NCBI RefSeq assembly: GCF_024198215.1
Contig: NZ_JAKCFA010000009.1
Coordinates: 248,001 to 312,000 of the forward strand
DNA length: 64,000 bases
From: Myxococcus qinghaiensis
GTDB taxonomy: Bacteria > Myxococcota > Myxococcia > Myxococcales > Myxococcaceae
Direction: 5' to 3'
The notes beneath the pieces were generated by a model that saw only the letters and a program-made list of their open reading frames with translations, was not told the origin of the DNA and made no database searches. The position numbers and the translations under genes are program-made. This document shows, one piece after another, positions 17,137 to 25,343 of the stretch (the first letter of the stretch is position 1; every line of letters starts with the position of its first letter).

Positions 17137-18618
17137 GTGAGACTCGCTCGCAAGTTCACCCTCGCTCTCGTCCTGCTCGCCGTGGCCGTCATCGCCGGGC
17201 TGCAGGTCATCCAGGTCCGCCGTGAGCTGGAGCGCTCGGCGCTGGACATGCAACATGACCACCGGCTGCTCGGTCACACGCTCGCTGGCACCATCGGCAA
17301 GGCGTGGCAGCTCGCCGGTGAGCGTGAAGCCCTCACGCTCCTGAACCAGTCCAACAACTACCAGGAGCAGGTCCACCTGCGCTGGGTCTGGTTGGATGGC
17401 GGCCCCGGTACTCCGTCGCTCATCGGCTTCCCGCCGCGCCTGTTGGCCACGCTGCGCCAGGGCCAGGACGGCTCCATGGTGGACCCGACTCCAGAGCCCG
17501 GCCTGCTGCACTCGTACACGCCGGTCCGCATCGGCCCGCGCTTCGGCGCCATCGAAATCACCGAGTCGCTCGGCGAGGAGCGGCAGCACGTCTTCGTCAC
17601 GGTGGTGGGCACCATCGTCGCCACCGGCACCATCACCTTCGCCTTCTTCATCGCCGCCATGGCCATGGGCCGCAGGCTCGTCGGAGAGCCGGTGGACGAG
17701 CTGGTGCAACTGGCGAACCGCTTCGGCCAGGGTGATTTGACGGCCCGCGTGCGGCTGCCCACCAAGCGACGCGGGGACGAAATCACCACGCTGGCCGACG
17801 CGATGAACCGCATGGGCGAACAGCTTGAGGAGACGCGCTCGCGCCTGTCCGCCGAGACTGTCGCGCGCCTGTCCGCGGTGGAGCACCTGCGCCACGCGGA
17901 CCGGCTCACCACCGTGGGCAAGCTCGCCTCCGGCGTGGCGCACGAGCTGGGCACGCCGCTCAACGTGGTGATGGGCCGCGCGAAGATGATTTCGTCGGGC
18001 GAGGCGGAGGGCGAGGAGGTGGGCGAGTGCGCTCGCATCATCGGCCAGCAGGCCCAGCACATGACGGGCATCATCCGGCAGTTGCTCGACTTCGCCCGGC
18101 GCCGCGCGCCCCACCGGGCCCCGGAGGACGTGCGGGAGCTGGTGGACCGCTCGCTGTCGCTGCTCAGGCCCATGGCCTCCAAGAAGAGCATCACCCTGGT
18201 GGACGACGTGCCCCCGGGTGTCATGCTGGAGGCCGATGGAGGTCAGGTGCAGCAGGTGCTGACGAACCTGGTGATGAACGCGCTGCAGGCGATGAACAAG
18301 CCCGGCATGGTGCGCATCCACGCGACGCGCACGCGCGCCACGCCGCCCACGGATGTCGGGGGCGCGGAGAGCAGCTACGTGCGGGTGGACGTGGAGGACG
18401 AGGGCGGAGGAATCCCCGCGGACGTGCTGGGCCACGTCTTCGAGCCCTTCTTCACCACCAAGGACGTGGGCGAGGGCACGGGGCTGGGGCTGTCCGTCTC
18501 GTATGGTCTTGTCAGAGACCATGGCGGCTGGATTGCCGTGCGAAGCGAGCTGGGACGCGGTAGCTGCTTCTCCATCTATCTGCCGAGCGGAGGGGACACA
18601 TGCCAGGCCGCGTCCTGA
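17137..18618 (+). CDS. Membrane sensor histidine kinase with HAMP domain
   Basis: A 493-residue sensor. A transmembrane segment at residues 7-24 is followed by a periplasmic region of about 125 residues, a second membrane helix (VFVTVVGTIVATGTITFAFF, about 149-170), a HAMP domain and a dimerisation/phosphoacceptor helix with His269 in GVAHELGTPLN. The ATPase domain has N-box NLVMNALQAM, DEGGGIP, FEPFFTTK and GTGLGLSVSYG. Start GTG 17137. The stop lies inside the next gene (19-bp overlap), an NtrC-type regulator, so these form a cognate two-component pair. The signal is unknown. Confidence 0.94.
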   Translation: MRLARKFTLALVLLAVAVIAGLQVIQVRRELERSALDMQHDHRLLGHTLAGTIGKAWQLAGEREALTLLNQSNNYQEQVHLRWVWLDGGPGTPSLIGFPPRLLATLRQGQDGSMVDPTPEPGLLHSYTPVRIGPRFGAIEITESLGEERQHVFVTVVGTIVATGTITFAFFIAAMAMGRRLVGEPVDELVQLANRFGQGDLTARVRLPTKRRGDEITTLADAMNRMGEQLEETRSRLSAETVARLSAVEHLRHADRLTTVGKLASGVAHELGTPLNVVMGRAKMISSGEAEGEEVGECARIIGQQAQHMTGIIRQLLDFARRRAPHRAPEDVRELVDRSLSLLRPMASKKSITLVDDVPPGVMLEADGGQVQQVLTNLVMNALQAMNKPGMVRIHATRTRATPPTDVGGAESSYVRVDVEDEGGGIPADVLGHVFEPFFTTKDVGEGTGLGLSVSYGLVRDHGGWIAVRSELGRGSCFSIYLPSGGDTCQAAS

Positions 18619-19967
18619 TGGTCGAGGACGAGCGCGAGATGCGCGCCATGTTGGAGAAGGGACTGACTCGCCGGGGCTACACGCCCGTGGCGCTCGCGTC
18701 CGCGGATGAGGCGCTGGCGCGGCTGGCCGGCGAGGACTTCGACGTGGTGTTGACGGACTTGCGCATGCCCGGGATGGATGGGCTGGCGCTGTGCGAGCGC
18801 ATCGTCCTCAACCGGCCGGACATCCCCGTCATCGTGCTGACGGCGTTCGGCAGCCTGGAGACGGCCGTCGCCGCCATCCGCGCGGGGGCGTACGACTTCG
18901 TCACCAAGCCCATCGACCTGGACGCGCTGGTGCTGGTGCTGGAGCGCGCCGTGCAGCACCGGGCCCTGCGCGACGAGGTGCGCCGGCTCAGGCAGCAATT
19001 GGGACGGCAGCAGGACAGCGGCGCGGTGGTGGGCGAGAGCCCCGCCATGCAGCAGGCCTATGCGCTCATCGACCGGGTGGCGGACCTGGACTCCACGGTG
19101 CTGATTACCGGTGAGAGCGGCACGGGCAAGGAGGTGGCGGCGCGCGCGGTGCACACGCGGGGTCGCCGCTCCGCGGGGCCATTCGTGGCGCTCAACTGTG
19201 CTGCGATGCCGGAGGCGCTGCTGGAGAGCGAGTTGTTCGGCCACGCCAAGGGCGCCTTCACGGACGCCAAGGCGACGCGCACGGGCCTCTTCGTCCAGGC
19301 CAACGGCGGCACGCTGTTCCTGGACGAGGTGGGCGAGTTGCCGCTCACGCTCCAGCCCAAGCTGCTGCGCGCGCTCCAGGAGCGGGTGGTGCGTCCGGTG
19401 GGTGGGGACACGGAGGTGCCGTTCGACGCGCGCATCGTCGCGGCGACGAACCGCGACCTGGAGCTGGCGGTGGAGGAGGGCCGGTTCCGCGAGGACTTGT
19501 ACTACCGGCTCAACGTCATCGGCGTGGAGCTGCCTCCGCTGCGGGCGCGGGGCAATGACGTGCTGCTCTTGTCCCAGCGCTTCATCGAACAGTTCGCAGC
19601 GCGCAACAACAAGCGCGTGGTGGGGCTGTCGCCTGCGGCGGCGCAGCGGCTGTTGGCCTATGGGTGGCCGGGGAACGTGCGCGAGCTGCAGAACTGCATG
19701 GAGCGCGCGGTGGCGCTCACGTCGTTCGAGCAGCTCACGGTGGATGATTTGCCTGAGCGCATCCGGAACTACAGCCAGCCCAAGGTGGTGCCGGAGAACA
19801 CGGACCCGTCGGAGCTGGTGACGCTGGAGGAGCTGGAGCGGCGCTACATCCACCGCGTGCTGGACACGGTGGGTGGCAGCCGGACGTTGGCGGCGCGCAT
19901 CCTCGGCGTGGACCGGAAGACGCTGTACCGGAAGCTGGAGCGCGACGACGAGGCGAAGAAGCCCTGA
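18600..19967 (+). CDS. NtrC-family sigma-54 response regulator with GAFTDA loop
   Basis: A 455-residue activator: receiver domain (phospho-Asp53 in VVLTDLRMPG, Lys in VTKPID), AAA+ domain (Walker A GESGTGKE, Walker B GTLFLDEVGE, GWPGNVREL) and a C-terminal Fis-type helix-turn-helix (TLAARILGVDRKTLYRKL). The sigma-54 contact loop reads GAFTDA where the family consensus is GAFTGA, a substitution at the second Gly. Translation is coupled to the kinase by a 19-bp overlap. It would activate sigma-54 promoters in response to that kinase; targets are unknown. The altered loop makes direct sigma-54 dependence less certain. Confidence 0.94.
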   Translation: MPGRVLMVEDEREMRAMLEKGLTRRGYTPVALASADEALARLAGEDFDVVLTDLRMPGMDGLALCERIVLNRPDIPVIVLTAFGSLETAVAAIRAGAYDFVTKPIDLDALVLVLERAVQHRALRDEVRRLRQQLGRQQDSGAVVGESPAMQQAYALIDRVADLDSTVLITGESGTGKEVAARAVHTRGRRSAGPFVALNCAAMPEALLESELFGHAKGAFTDAKATRTGLFVQANGGTLFLDEVGELPLTLQPKLLRALQERVVRPVGGDTEVPFDARIVAATNRDLELAVEEGRFREDLYYRLNVIGVELPPLRARGNDVLLLSQRFIEQFAARNNKRVVGLSPAAAQRLLAYGWPGNVRELQNCMERAVALTSFEQLTVDDLPERIRNYSQPKVVPENTDPSELVTLEELERRYIHRVLDTVGGSRTLAARILGVDRKTLYRKLERDDEAKKP

Positions 19968-19970
19968 GCG

Positions 19971-20777
19971 TCAGTCGAGGGTCTCCAGGCGGACCTCGAA
20001 GAGCTTGGGCCAGAGCTTGCCCGTCATGAACATGCGGCCGGTGCCGGGCTCCACCGCGATGCCGTTGAGGACGGCCTCGCGGTTGTCCAACTCGGGGGCC
20101 ACGGCGCGCGTCAAGGCGGAGGCATCGATGACGGCGATGACGTGGCCGGTGGCGGGGTCGATTTCCAGCACGTTCGAGGAGTGCCAGACATTGGCGTAGA
20201 TGACGCCGTTGGCGCACTCCAGCTCGTTGAGCTGGTCCTGCGGCTGGCCTTGCAGCGTGACTTCCACCGAGCCCAGGGGTTCGAAGGTGTCGAGTGAGTG
20301 GAAGGTCAGCGTGGAGCTGCCGTCGCTGCGGACCAGGCGGCCCTGCCAGTAGCACAGGCCCCAGCCATCGCCGGAGTAGCGCGTGGTGCGCTCGCGGACA
20401 GGGGGCAGGCCGCTCCAGGTGTAGAGCAGGCCCTCCGTCCAGGTGAGCTGGTAGAGGCGCTCGCCGTCACTGGCGAGTCCTTCCGTGAAGATGTTGCCCA
20501 GGTCTTCCAGCCACACGGGCGAGGCGGACTCCAGGGAGAGCTCGCGCAGCGTGCCCTCGTGGCCGGTGCTCTCGAAGAGCCGGCCCTGGTGGAAGACGAG
20601 CCCCTGCGTGAAGGCCTCCGTCGAGTGTGGATACTCCTGGACGATGCGCGCCACCTTCCGCGTGGGGCTCCCATCCGGGTTGATGCGCCGCTGCGTGGGG
20701 CCACAGCTGCAGCCGTTTCCCATCCCCATGCCCAGGACACAGAGCGCCGACACCCACGCTGATTGATGAACTCGCAT
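19971..20777 (-). CDS. Bacterial glutaminyl-peptide cyclotransferase
   Basis: A 268-residue exported protein matching the plant/bacterial-type glutaminyl cyclase (a five-bladed propeller), which converts N-terminal Gln to pyroglutamate. Visible landmarks: YPHSTEAFTQGLVF, LFESTGHEGTLRELSL, EGLASDGERLYQLTWTEG, ELECANGVIYANVWHS and VLNGIAV near the end. ATG 20777 begins a short signal sequence rich in Gly/Met with a Cys at GNGC, so it may be a lipoprotein, though the lipobox is not canonical. The gene is convergent with the NtrC regulator, 3 nt between stops, and shares no operon. Confidence 0.88.
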   Translation of the reverse strand: MRVHQSAWVSALCVLGMGMGNGCSCGPTQRRINPDGSPTRKVARIVQEYPHSTEAFTQGLVFHQGRLFESTGHEGTLRELSLESASPVWLEDLGNIFTEGLASDGERLYQLTWTEGLLYTWSGLPPVRERTTRYSGDGWGLCYWQGRLVRSDGSSTLTFHSLDTFEPLGSVEVTLQGQPQDQLNELECANGVIYANVWHSSNVLEIDPATGHVIAVIDASALTRAVAPELDNREAVLNGIAVEPGTGRMFMTGKLWPKLFEVRLETLD

Positions 20778-20856
20778 CGCGGGAGTCACGCAAGCAGGAA
20801 ACAAGGCTCTGCACAACACGCGCGCGGTCCGCTCCGTCCCGGACCATGCAGGCGCA

Positions 20857-21849
20857 TCACCCCTCCTGTCGTCGCCGTCCCAGGCGAGCCCGCAGCTCCG
20901 CCGCCTGGCCCCGGTGCTGCGCCAGCTCATGCCCCAGCAGCAGGACCGCCGCCACCGCGAAGGGCAGCAGGTAGTAGACGATGCGGTACACCACGAGCGT
21001 GCCGAGCACCATCGAGGCGGACACCCCGGGCGTCAGCGCCGCCAGGATGATGGAGTCGAACACGCCCAGCCCTCCCGGCACCTGACTGGCGATGCCCACG
21101 AGCTGCGCCACCGCGAACAGCGCCACCATGCTCGGCGGCGAAATCCCCGACCCCGCAGGCAACAACACCCACAGCACCATCGCCGCCAGCGACCAGTCCA
21201 GACACGACACCCCCACCTGCTCCAAGGCCTGTCGCAGCGTGGGCAACGACACCTCCAGATGCAGCCGGGGCACCTTCAGCGTCCGCCGCACCTTCGCGCA
21301 CAGGACCAGGTAGCCCAGCAACACTCCGAGCAGGCCAACACCCAACCCCCGCGCCATCCCAGGCTCGAGCGACAGCGACGACATGGCCCCCTGCCCCGCG
21401 TCCACCACCAGCGCCACACCCGCCACCGCCAGCAGCCCCGCCCAGAATGTCAGCGCGTTGAACGTCCCCACCTGCGCCACGTCCAGCGCCGTCAGCCCTC
21501 TCGCCGAATACAGCCGGTAGCGCACGCCGCCCCCCGTGAGGAACGACATGCCGATGTTGTGGCCGAACGCGTAGCCCACGAAGGACGTGAAGCCCACCTG
21601 CCGATACGGCAGCTTGCGCCCCAGGTGCCTCAGCGCCAGCGCGTCGTAGAGCGTCAACGCCAGGTAGTTGCACGCCGCGCACACCACCGCCAACGCGATG
21701 CGCTCGCGCGGAATCGACGCCAACCCGCGGGCCACGTCGGCGCCTCGAAGCTGGTGCAGCTCGTGGCGCATCACGAGGAAGGCCAACGCCAGCAACACCA
21801 GGGGAAGCACGGCGAGGAGCGCTCGCCTCAACGCGGTTCGAGAGAGCAC
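20857..21849 (-). CDS. LPG-synthase-type (UPF0104) integral membrane protein
   Basis: A 330-residue polytopic protein of the lysylphosphatidylglycerol synthase transmembrane family. Motifs such as YDALALRHLG, GYAFGHNIGMSFLTGGGVRYRLYSARG and ASQVPGGLGVFDSIIL are typical of the flippase-like domain. The aminoacyl-transferase (DUF2156) half of MprF is missing, so it cannot itself lysinylate lipid; a lipid-handling role is inference. A response-regulator gene lies 54 bp upstream on the same strand and may share its transcript. Confidence 0.87.
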   Translation of the reverse strand: MLSRTALRRALLAVLPLVLLALAFLVMRHELHQLRGADVARGLASIPRERIALAVVCAACNYLALTLYDALALRHLGRKLPYRQVGFTSFVGYAFGHNIGMSFLTGGGVRYRLYSARGLTALDVAQVGTFNALTFWAGLLAVAGVALVVDAGQGAMSSLSLEPGMARGLGVGLLGVLLGYLVLCAKVRRTLKVPRLHLEVSLPTLRQALEQVGVSCLDWSLAAMVLWVLLPAGSGISPPSMVALFAVAQLVGIASQVPGGLGVFDSIILAALTPGVSASMVLGTLVVYRIVYYLLPFAVAAVLLLGHELAQHRGQAAELRARLGRRRQEG

Positions 21850-21903
21850 CCTTCGACAGTGCGCACCTGCCTTCGCCCCCGCCCGCGTCGGGCAGGCAGG
21901 GAC

Positions 21904-22365
21904 TCAGCGGGTCGGCGGGACGAGCGCCTCCGCCGTGGCGCACAAGTCCTCCATCGCGAAGGGCTTGTCCAACACCCGCGCCGCGCCCAGCAGCGCCGCG
22001 TCGCGATGCACCTGCGCATCTCCAAACGCGGTGATGAGGATGACCGGCGTCGTCCAACCCTCGCGTCGCAGCCGCGCCACCACCTCCAGCCCTGAGTACC
22101 CCGGCATGCGCACGTCGGTGATGATGAGGTCCGGCACCAACGTCTGGTCCGCCAGCAAGCCGTCGATGATGGCCTGCACCAGGCCCGGTCCATCAGCGGC
22201 CTCCACCACCTCATAGCCCTGGCGCTGGAGCGCCCTGCGCAACAACGCGCGCATCTCCGGCTGATCCTCCGCGACGAGGACTCGCGGGCGCTGCCCTCGC
22301 TCCGCGTCCAGGAGCGGCCATGGCCGCGCTCCCGACTGCTCCTGCTCTTCGTCTGGCCCCATCAA
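21904..22365 (-). CDS. Single-domain response regulator
   Basis: A 153-residue protein made of one receiver domain, with acidic pair ED in VLVAEDQPEM, phospho-Asp in DLIITDVRMPGYSGLE, Thr in LITAFG and Lys in VLDKPF. A Gln/Glu-rich 25-residue N-terminal extension precedes it. There is no output domain, so it probably signals by protein interaction. No kinase is adjacent. An upstream region of about 440 bp shared with the divergent HtrA gene contains two kinds of repeats. Confidence 0.92.
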   Translation of the reverse strand: MMGPDEEQEQSGARPWPLLDAERGQRPRVLVAEDQPEMRALLRRALQRQGYEVVEAADGPGLVQAIIDGLLADQTLVPDLIITDVRMPGYSGLEVVARLRREGWTTPVILITAFGDAQVHRDAALLGAARVLDKPFAMEDLCATAEALVPPTR

Positions 22366-22484
22366 GGTCGACTCCTTCCAGCGCGGTGGGCTGCCCGCCC
22401 TCCCGCCTTGCTCGAGGAAGCACGGGACGTGACGAGCGAGCCCGGGCAGAGCATTCGACGTGCCACTTCATTCCCCAGCGGGAG

Positions 22485-22533
22485 GAGGCACTTCGCCCCG
22501 GGGACATTTGCCCCGAGCGGGGCACTTTGCCCC
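22485..22533. repeat. Array of GGGGCA-N3-TGCCCC-type palindromes
   Basis: Two clear 15-bp palindromic units, GGGGACATTTGCCCC (22500-22514) and GGGGCACTTTGCCCC (22519-22533), follow a degenerate third (about 22485-22499, ending CACTTCGCCCC). The same unit occurs twice at 16852-16884. It lies between a response regulator and HtrA, both reading outward. Function unknown: REP-like repeat, protein-binding array or hairpins. Confidence 0.6.
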
Positions 22534-22617
22534 GAGGCTTCCTGCCCCGCTGCCCCCACTCCCAGAGGGAGACACCCCGCGCGAGGTCCTGGCCCGGCAC
22601 ATGCAAAAGGGTCTGGC

Positions 22618-22750
22618 ATCGGTTCGGATGTGGGGACTCGCGGAACGAGCCCCGAGCAATGGCAGCCGTCGGGAGTCGGGGGACGACCAGCGGCAGACCT
22701 TTCCACCTCCAGGGGGAGCCATTCCGCGTCCTCCCCACATCTGAACCGAT
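22618..22750. repeat. 133-bp inverted-repeat element, MITE-like
   Basis: A 19-bp arm at 22618-22636 (ATCGGTTCGGATGTGGGGA) matches the reverse complement of 22732-22750 at 18 of 19 positions. Inside the arms, weaker complementarity continues (CGCGGAA... on both sides). The 95-bp interior has no coding capacity. It could be a miniature transposon with terminal repeats or a long RNA hairpin in the htrA leader. No clear target duplication is seen. Confidence 0.5.
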
Positions 22751-22803
22751 TCTCAAACACTCTTTCCTGACCGGACTGACTCCGGTCTCACGGAGAACGA
22801 ACG

Positions 22804-24297
22804 ATGGCCTGCTCGCTCCCCTCTCGCCGTTTCCTCGGTGCCCTGGCCCTCCTGCCCGTCGCGACGCTGGGCTTCGCGTGCGGACAGGCCCAGGCCCTGG
22901 GTTCTTCCAATTCCTCTCAAGCCACCGCCACCGTCGCCGCCACCGCGACGGCCGCCGCCGCGACGCCCTCAGGCGTGCCCGTGCAGCCCGCTCGCTTCAA
23001 CCCCGCCACCACCGTCACCTCACTGGCTCCGCTCGTCGATTCAGTGAAGGGCTCCGTCGTCTATGTGGAGGTGCAGGCCCGCCCCAAGCGCATGTCCGGC
23101 ATGCAGGGCCTGCCGCCGGGCCTGGCCGAGCGCTTCGGCATGATGCCGCCGGGCATGCAGGGCGCTCCGCAGCCGCGCCAGGGATTGGGCTCGGGCTTCA
23201 TCATCGACGCGACGGGCACCGTGCTCACCAACAACCACGTGGTGGAGGGCGCGGACGTGGTGCGCGTGAAGTTGGAAGATGGCCGCTCGTTCGACGCGGA
23301 GGTGCTGGGCAGGGACCCGCTCACCGACGTCGCGCTGCTCAAGCTCAAGGGCGCGCCCAACAACCTGCCCTTCGTGCCGCTGGGTGACTCGGACGCGGTG
23401 CGCGTGGGCGACGCGGTGATGGCCATCGGCAACCCGTTCGGCCTGGACTCCAGCGTCAGCGCCGGCATCCTCTCCGCGCGCGCCCGGGACATCCACTCCG
23501 GCCCGTACGACGACTTCCTCCAGACGGACGCCGCCATCAACCCCGGCAACTCCGGCGGCCCGCTCTTCAACATGAAGGGCGAAGTCGTCGGCATGAACAC
23601 CGCCATCATCGGCGGCGCCAGCGGCATCGGCTTCGCGGTGCCCAGCAACCTCATCCGCGCGCTCCTGCCGCAGCTCCAGGAGACGGGCGCGGTGCGCCGC
23701 GGCTACCTGGGCCTGGCCATCCAGGACCTCACGCCGGAGCTGGCGCGCGCCCTCAAGGTCGACGCCACCAAGGGCGCCGTCGTGTCCGGCATCAGCCGAG
23801 GCGGCCCCGGAGACCGGGCGGGCCTCAAGGAAGAGGACATCATCACCTCCGTCGGAGGCCGCGCGGTGGAGTCCGCCGGCACGCTCACCCGCGCCGTGGC
23901 GCTGCTCAAGCCCGACAGCCGCGTGAAGGTGGAGCTGGTGCGCGGCGGCAAGCCCATGACGCTGGACGTGACGCTCGGCACGCGCCCGGCCCAGCGCGGC
24001 GAAGAGGAAATCACGCCGCGCAACGCCTCCGCGCCCGCCACGCGCAAGCTGGGCATCAGCCTGCGAGACGCGGAGGGCGGCGGCGCTCAAATCATGGAGG
24101 TGGAGCCCGGCAGCCCCGCGGAGCGCGCGGGTCTCATGCCCGGCATGGTGCTGGTGCAGGTGGGTGACGGCAAGGTGTCCAGCGCGTCCGACGCGGTGAA
24201 CACCCTGACCTCCGCGAAGTCGGGCGCCGCGCTCCTGTTGCGCGTGCGAGCCCCGGACTCGGACTCCACGGTGCTTCGCGCCCTGGAGATTCCGTAG
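22804..24297 (+). CDS. HtrA/DegP-family serine protease with two PDZ domains
   Basis: A 497-residue envelope protease. An N-terminal hydrophobic signal (residues 8-25, FACG) is followed by an Ala/Thr-rich linker. The trypsin-like domain has the triad His145 (LTNNHVVEG), Asp175 (LTDVALLKL) and Ser250 (NPGNSGGP). PDZ1 begins about residue 295 (GYLGLAIQDL) and PDZ2 about 410 (LGISLRDAEGGGAQIMEV). Such proteases degrade or refold damaged envelope proteins. ATG 22804 is preceded by a purine-rich GGAGAACGAACG. A strong hairpin follows the stop. The gene is monocistronic. Confidence 0.94.
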   Translation: MACSLPSRRFLGALALLPVATLGFACGQAQALGSSNSSQATATVAATATAAAATPSGVPVQPARFNPATTVTSLAPLVDSVKGSVVYVEVQARPKRMSGMQGLPPGLAERFGMMPPGMQGAPQPRQGLGSGFIIDATGTVLTNNHVVEGADVVRVKLEDGRSFDAEVLGRDPLTDVALLKLKGAPNNLPFVPLGDSDAVRVGDAVMAIGNPFGLDSSVSAGILSARARDIHSGPYDDFLQTDAAINPGNSGGPLFNMKGEVVGMNTAIIGGASGIGFAVPSNLIRALLPQLQETGAVRRGYLGLAIQDLTPELARALKVDATKGAVVSGISRGGPGDRAGLKEEDIITSVGGRAVESAGTLTRAVALLKPDSRVKVELVRGGKPMTLDVTLGTRPAQRGEEEITPRNASAPATRKLGISLRDAEGGGAQIMEVEPGSPAERAGLMPGMVLVQVGDGKVSSASDAVNTLTSAKSGAALLLRVRAPDSDSTVLRALEIP

Positions 24298-24308
24298 TCC
24301 CTCACGGT

Positions 24309-24340
24309 GTCCGGCGGGCCTTCCCTCCCACCCGCCGGAC
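24309..24340. terminator. Terminator hairpin after htrA
   Basis: A 10-bp perfect stem, GTCCGGCGGG (24309-24318) with CCCGCCGGAC (24331-24340), 12-nt loop, then TTTT at 24351-24354. It lies between htrA and a convergent DUF1428 gene and could serve both. Confidence 0.7.
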
Positions 24341-24363
24341 GCCGCTGAGGTTTTCGCACGAGC

Positions 24364-24714
24364 CTAGAGCGAGACGATGGGCTTGAAGCCGCCGTACATC
24401 ATCCGCTTCATGTCGAAGGGCATGCTCGTCATGTCGCCCAGTCGCGGGTCGTTCATGACCAGCTTGTTGATGCGATTGCGGTCGGCCTTCGACGCATAGA
24501 CGATGAAGGAGAACACCACCGTCTCGCCCTCCTTGCGCTTCACGCTCCTGGCGAACAGGGCGAGCGGGCCTTCGGCGATATCATCGGCGACACATTCGGT
24601 GTACTGGAGCGCGCCGTGCTCGCGCCATATCTTGCCGGCCTTGCGAGCAATCTTGCGGTACGCGGCGAGGTTCTTCGTGGGCATTGGTAAGAGAAATCCG
24701 TCGACGTAGGGCAT
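24364..24714 (-). CDS. DUF1428 (YbaA-like) family protein
   Basis: A 116-residue protein with the DUF1428 pattern: MPYVDGFLLPMP at the start, a mid-region WREHGALQYTECVADD and the ending FDMKRMMYGGFKPIV. The family has a dimeric ferredoxin-like alpha/beta-barrel fold and no established reaction. No signal peptide. It stands alone, convergent with htrA. Start ATG 24714 has a GGAGG-like element upstream. Confidence 0.88.
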   Translation of the reverse strand: MPYVDGFLLPMPTKNLAAYRKIARKAGKIWREHGALQYTECVADDIAEGPLALFARSVKRKEGETVVFSFIVYASKADRNRINKLVMNDPRLGDMTSMPFDMKRMMYGGFKPIVSL

Positions 24715-24820
24715 GCCAACCTCCAGCAGCGAGTGGAGGGGTCAGTAAACCACTTCACTCGCGCGACACCGGAGGTGTTCTGTCTTCACGACAAGATTCC
24801 GACACCGGAGCGTGCGGCGC

Positions 24821-25171
24821 TCACGTCCCCGGGCGGAAGCGCAGCGCGCTCCAGACGGAGTCGATGGCCACCTGCCGCACGGGCTGGACGCCCTCCTGCT
24901 CCAGGCGCCGGGCGAGGATGTCCCGGTTGAGGTCCGTGTCGAGTTGCCCCGCCTTCGGGTACGCGACCCACGTGACGCGGTCCTCCTTCGCGGCGGCGAT
25001 GACGGGCGCGGCCTTCGTGTCCACGTCCTCCATCCGCGTCACGAAGAGCAGCAGCGCCTCCGCCTTCACGGAGGACGTCGTCGCGACATCGTCCAGGTCG
25101 ACCCCCTTGGGCTTGCCCATGACTCGGGCCTTCATGCCGTCCTTCAAGTTCAGCTTCTTCGCCAGGCTCAT
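24821..25171 (-). CDS. DUF3052-type small conserved protein
   Basis: A 116-residue protein starting MSLAKKLNLKDGM at 25171. The sequence VTWVAYPKAGQLDTDLNRDIL followed by VQPVRQVAIDSVWSALRFRP is typical of a small family (DUF3052-like) of unknown function found in actinobacteria and myxobacteria. The frame is open further upstream, but homology starts at this Met. No partner genes. Family name is given with moderate confidence. Confidence 0.75.
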   Translation of the reverse strand: MSLAKKLNLKDGMKARVMGKPKGVDLDDVATTSSVKAEALLLFVTRMEDVDTKAAPVIAAAKEDRVTWVAYPKAGQLDTDLNRDILARRLEQEGVQPVRQVAIDSVWSALRFRPGT

Positions 25172-25343
25172 GGATGGGGCCTCTCTCGATGGAAGCGGGC
25201 ATGACAGCACCGCCCCCGGCGCGGGGGCAATGAACCCGCGTTCGCGCAAGCAAGAGGCCCTGGAGTCCGGGTGATGCGCGACCGACCCCCGGGGTAACCG
25301 AGGGTGTCCTGAATCCCCATTGCATTTGGCGTAGAGTCGCCCC

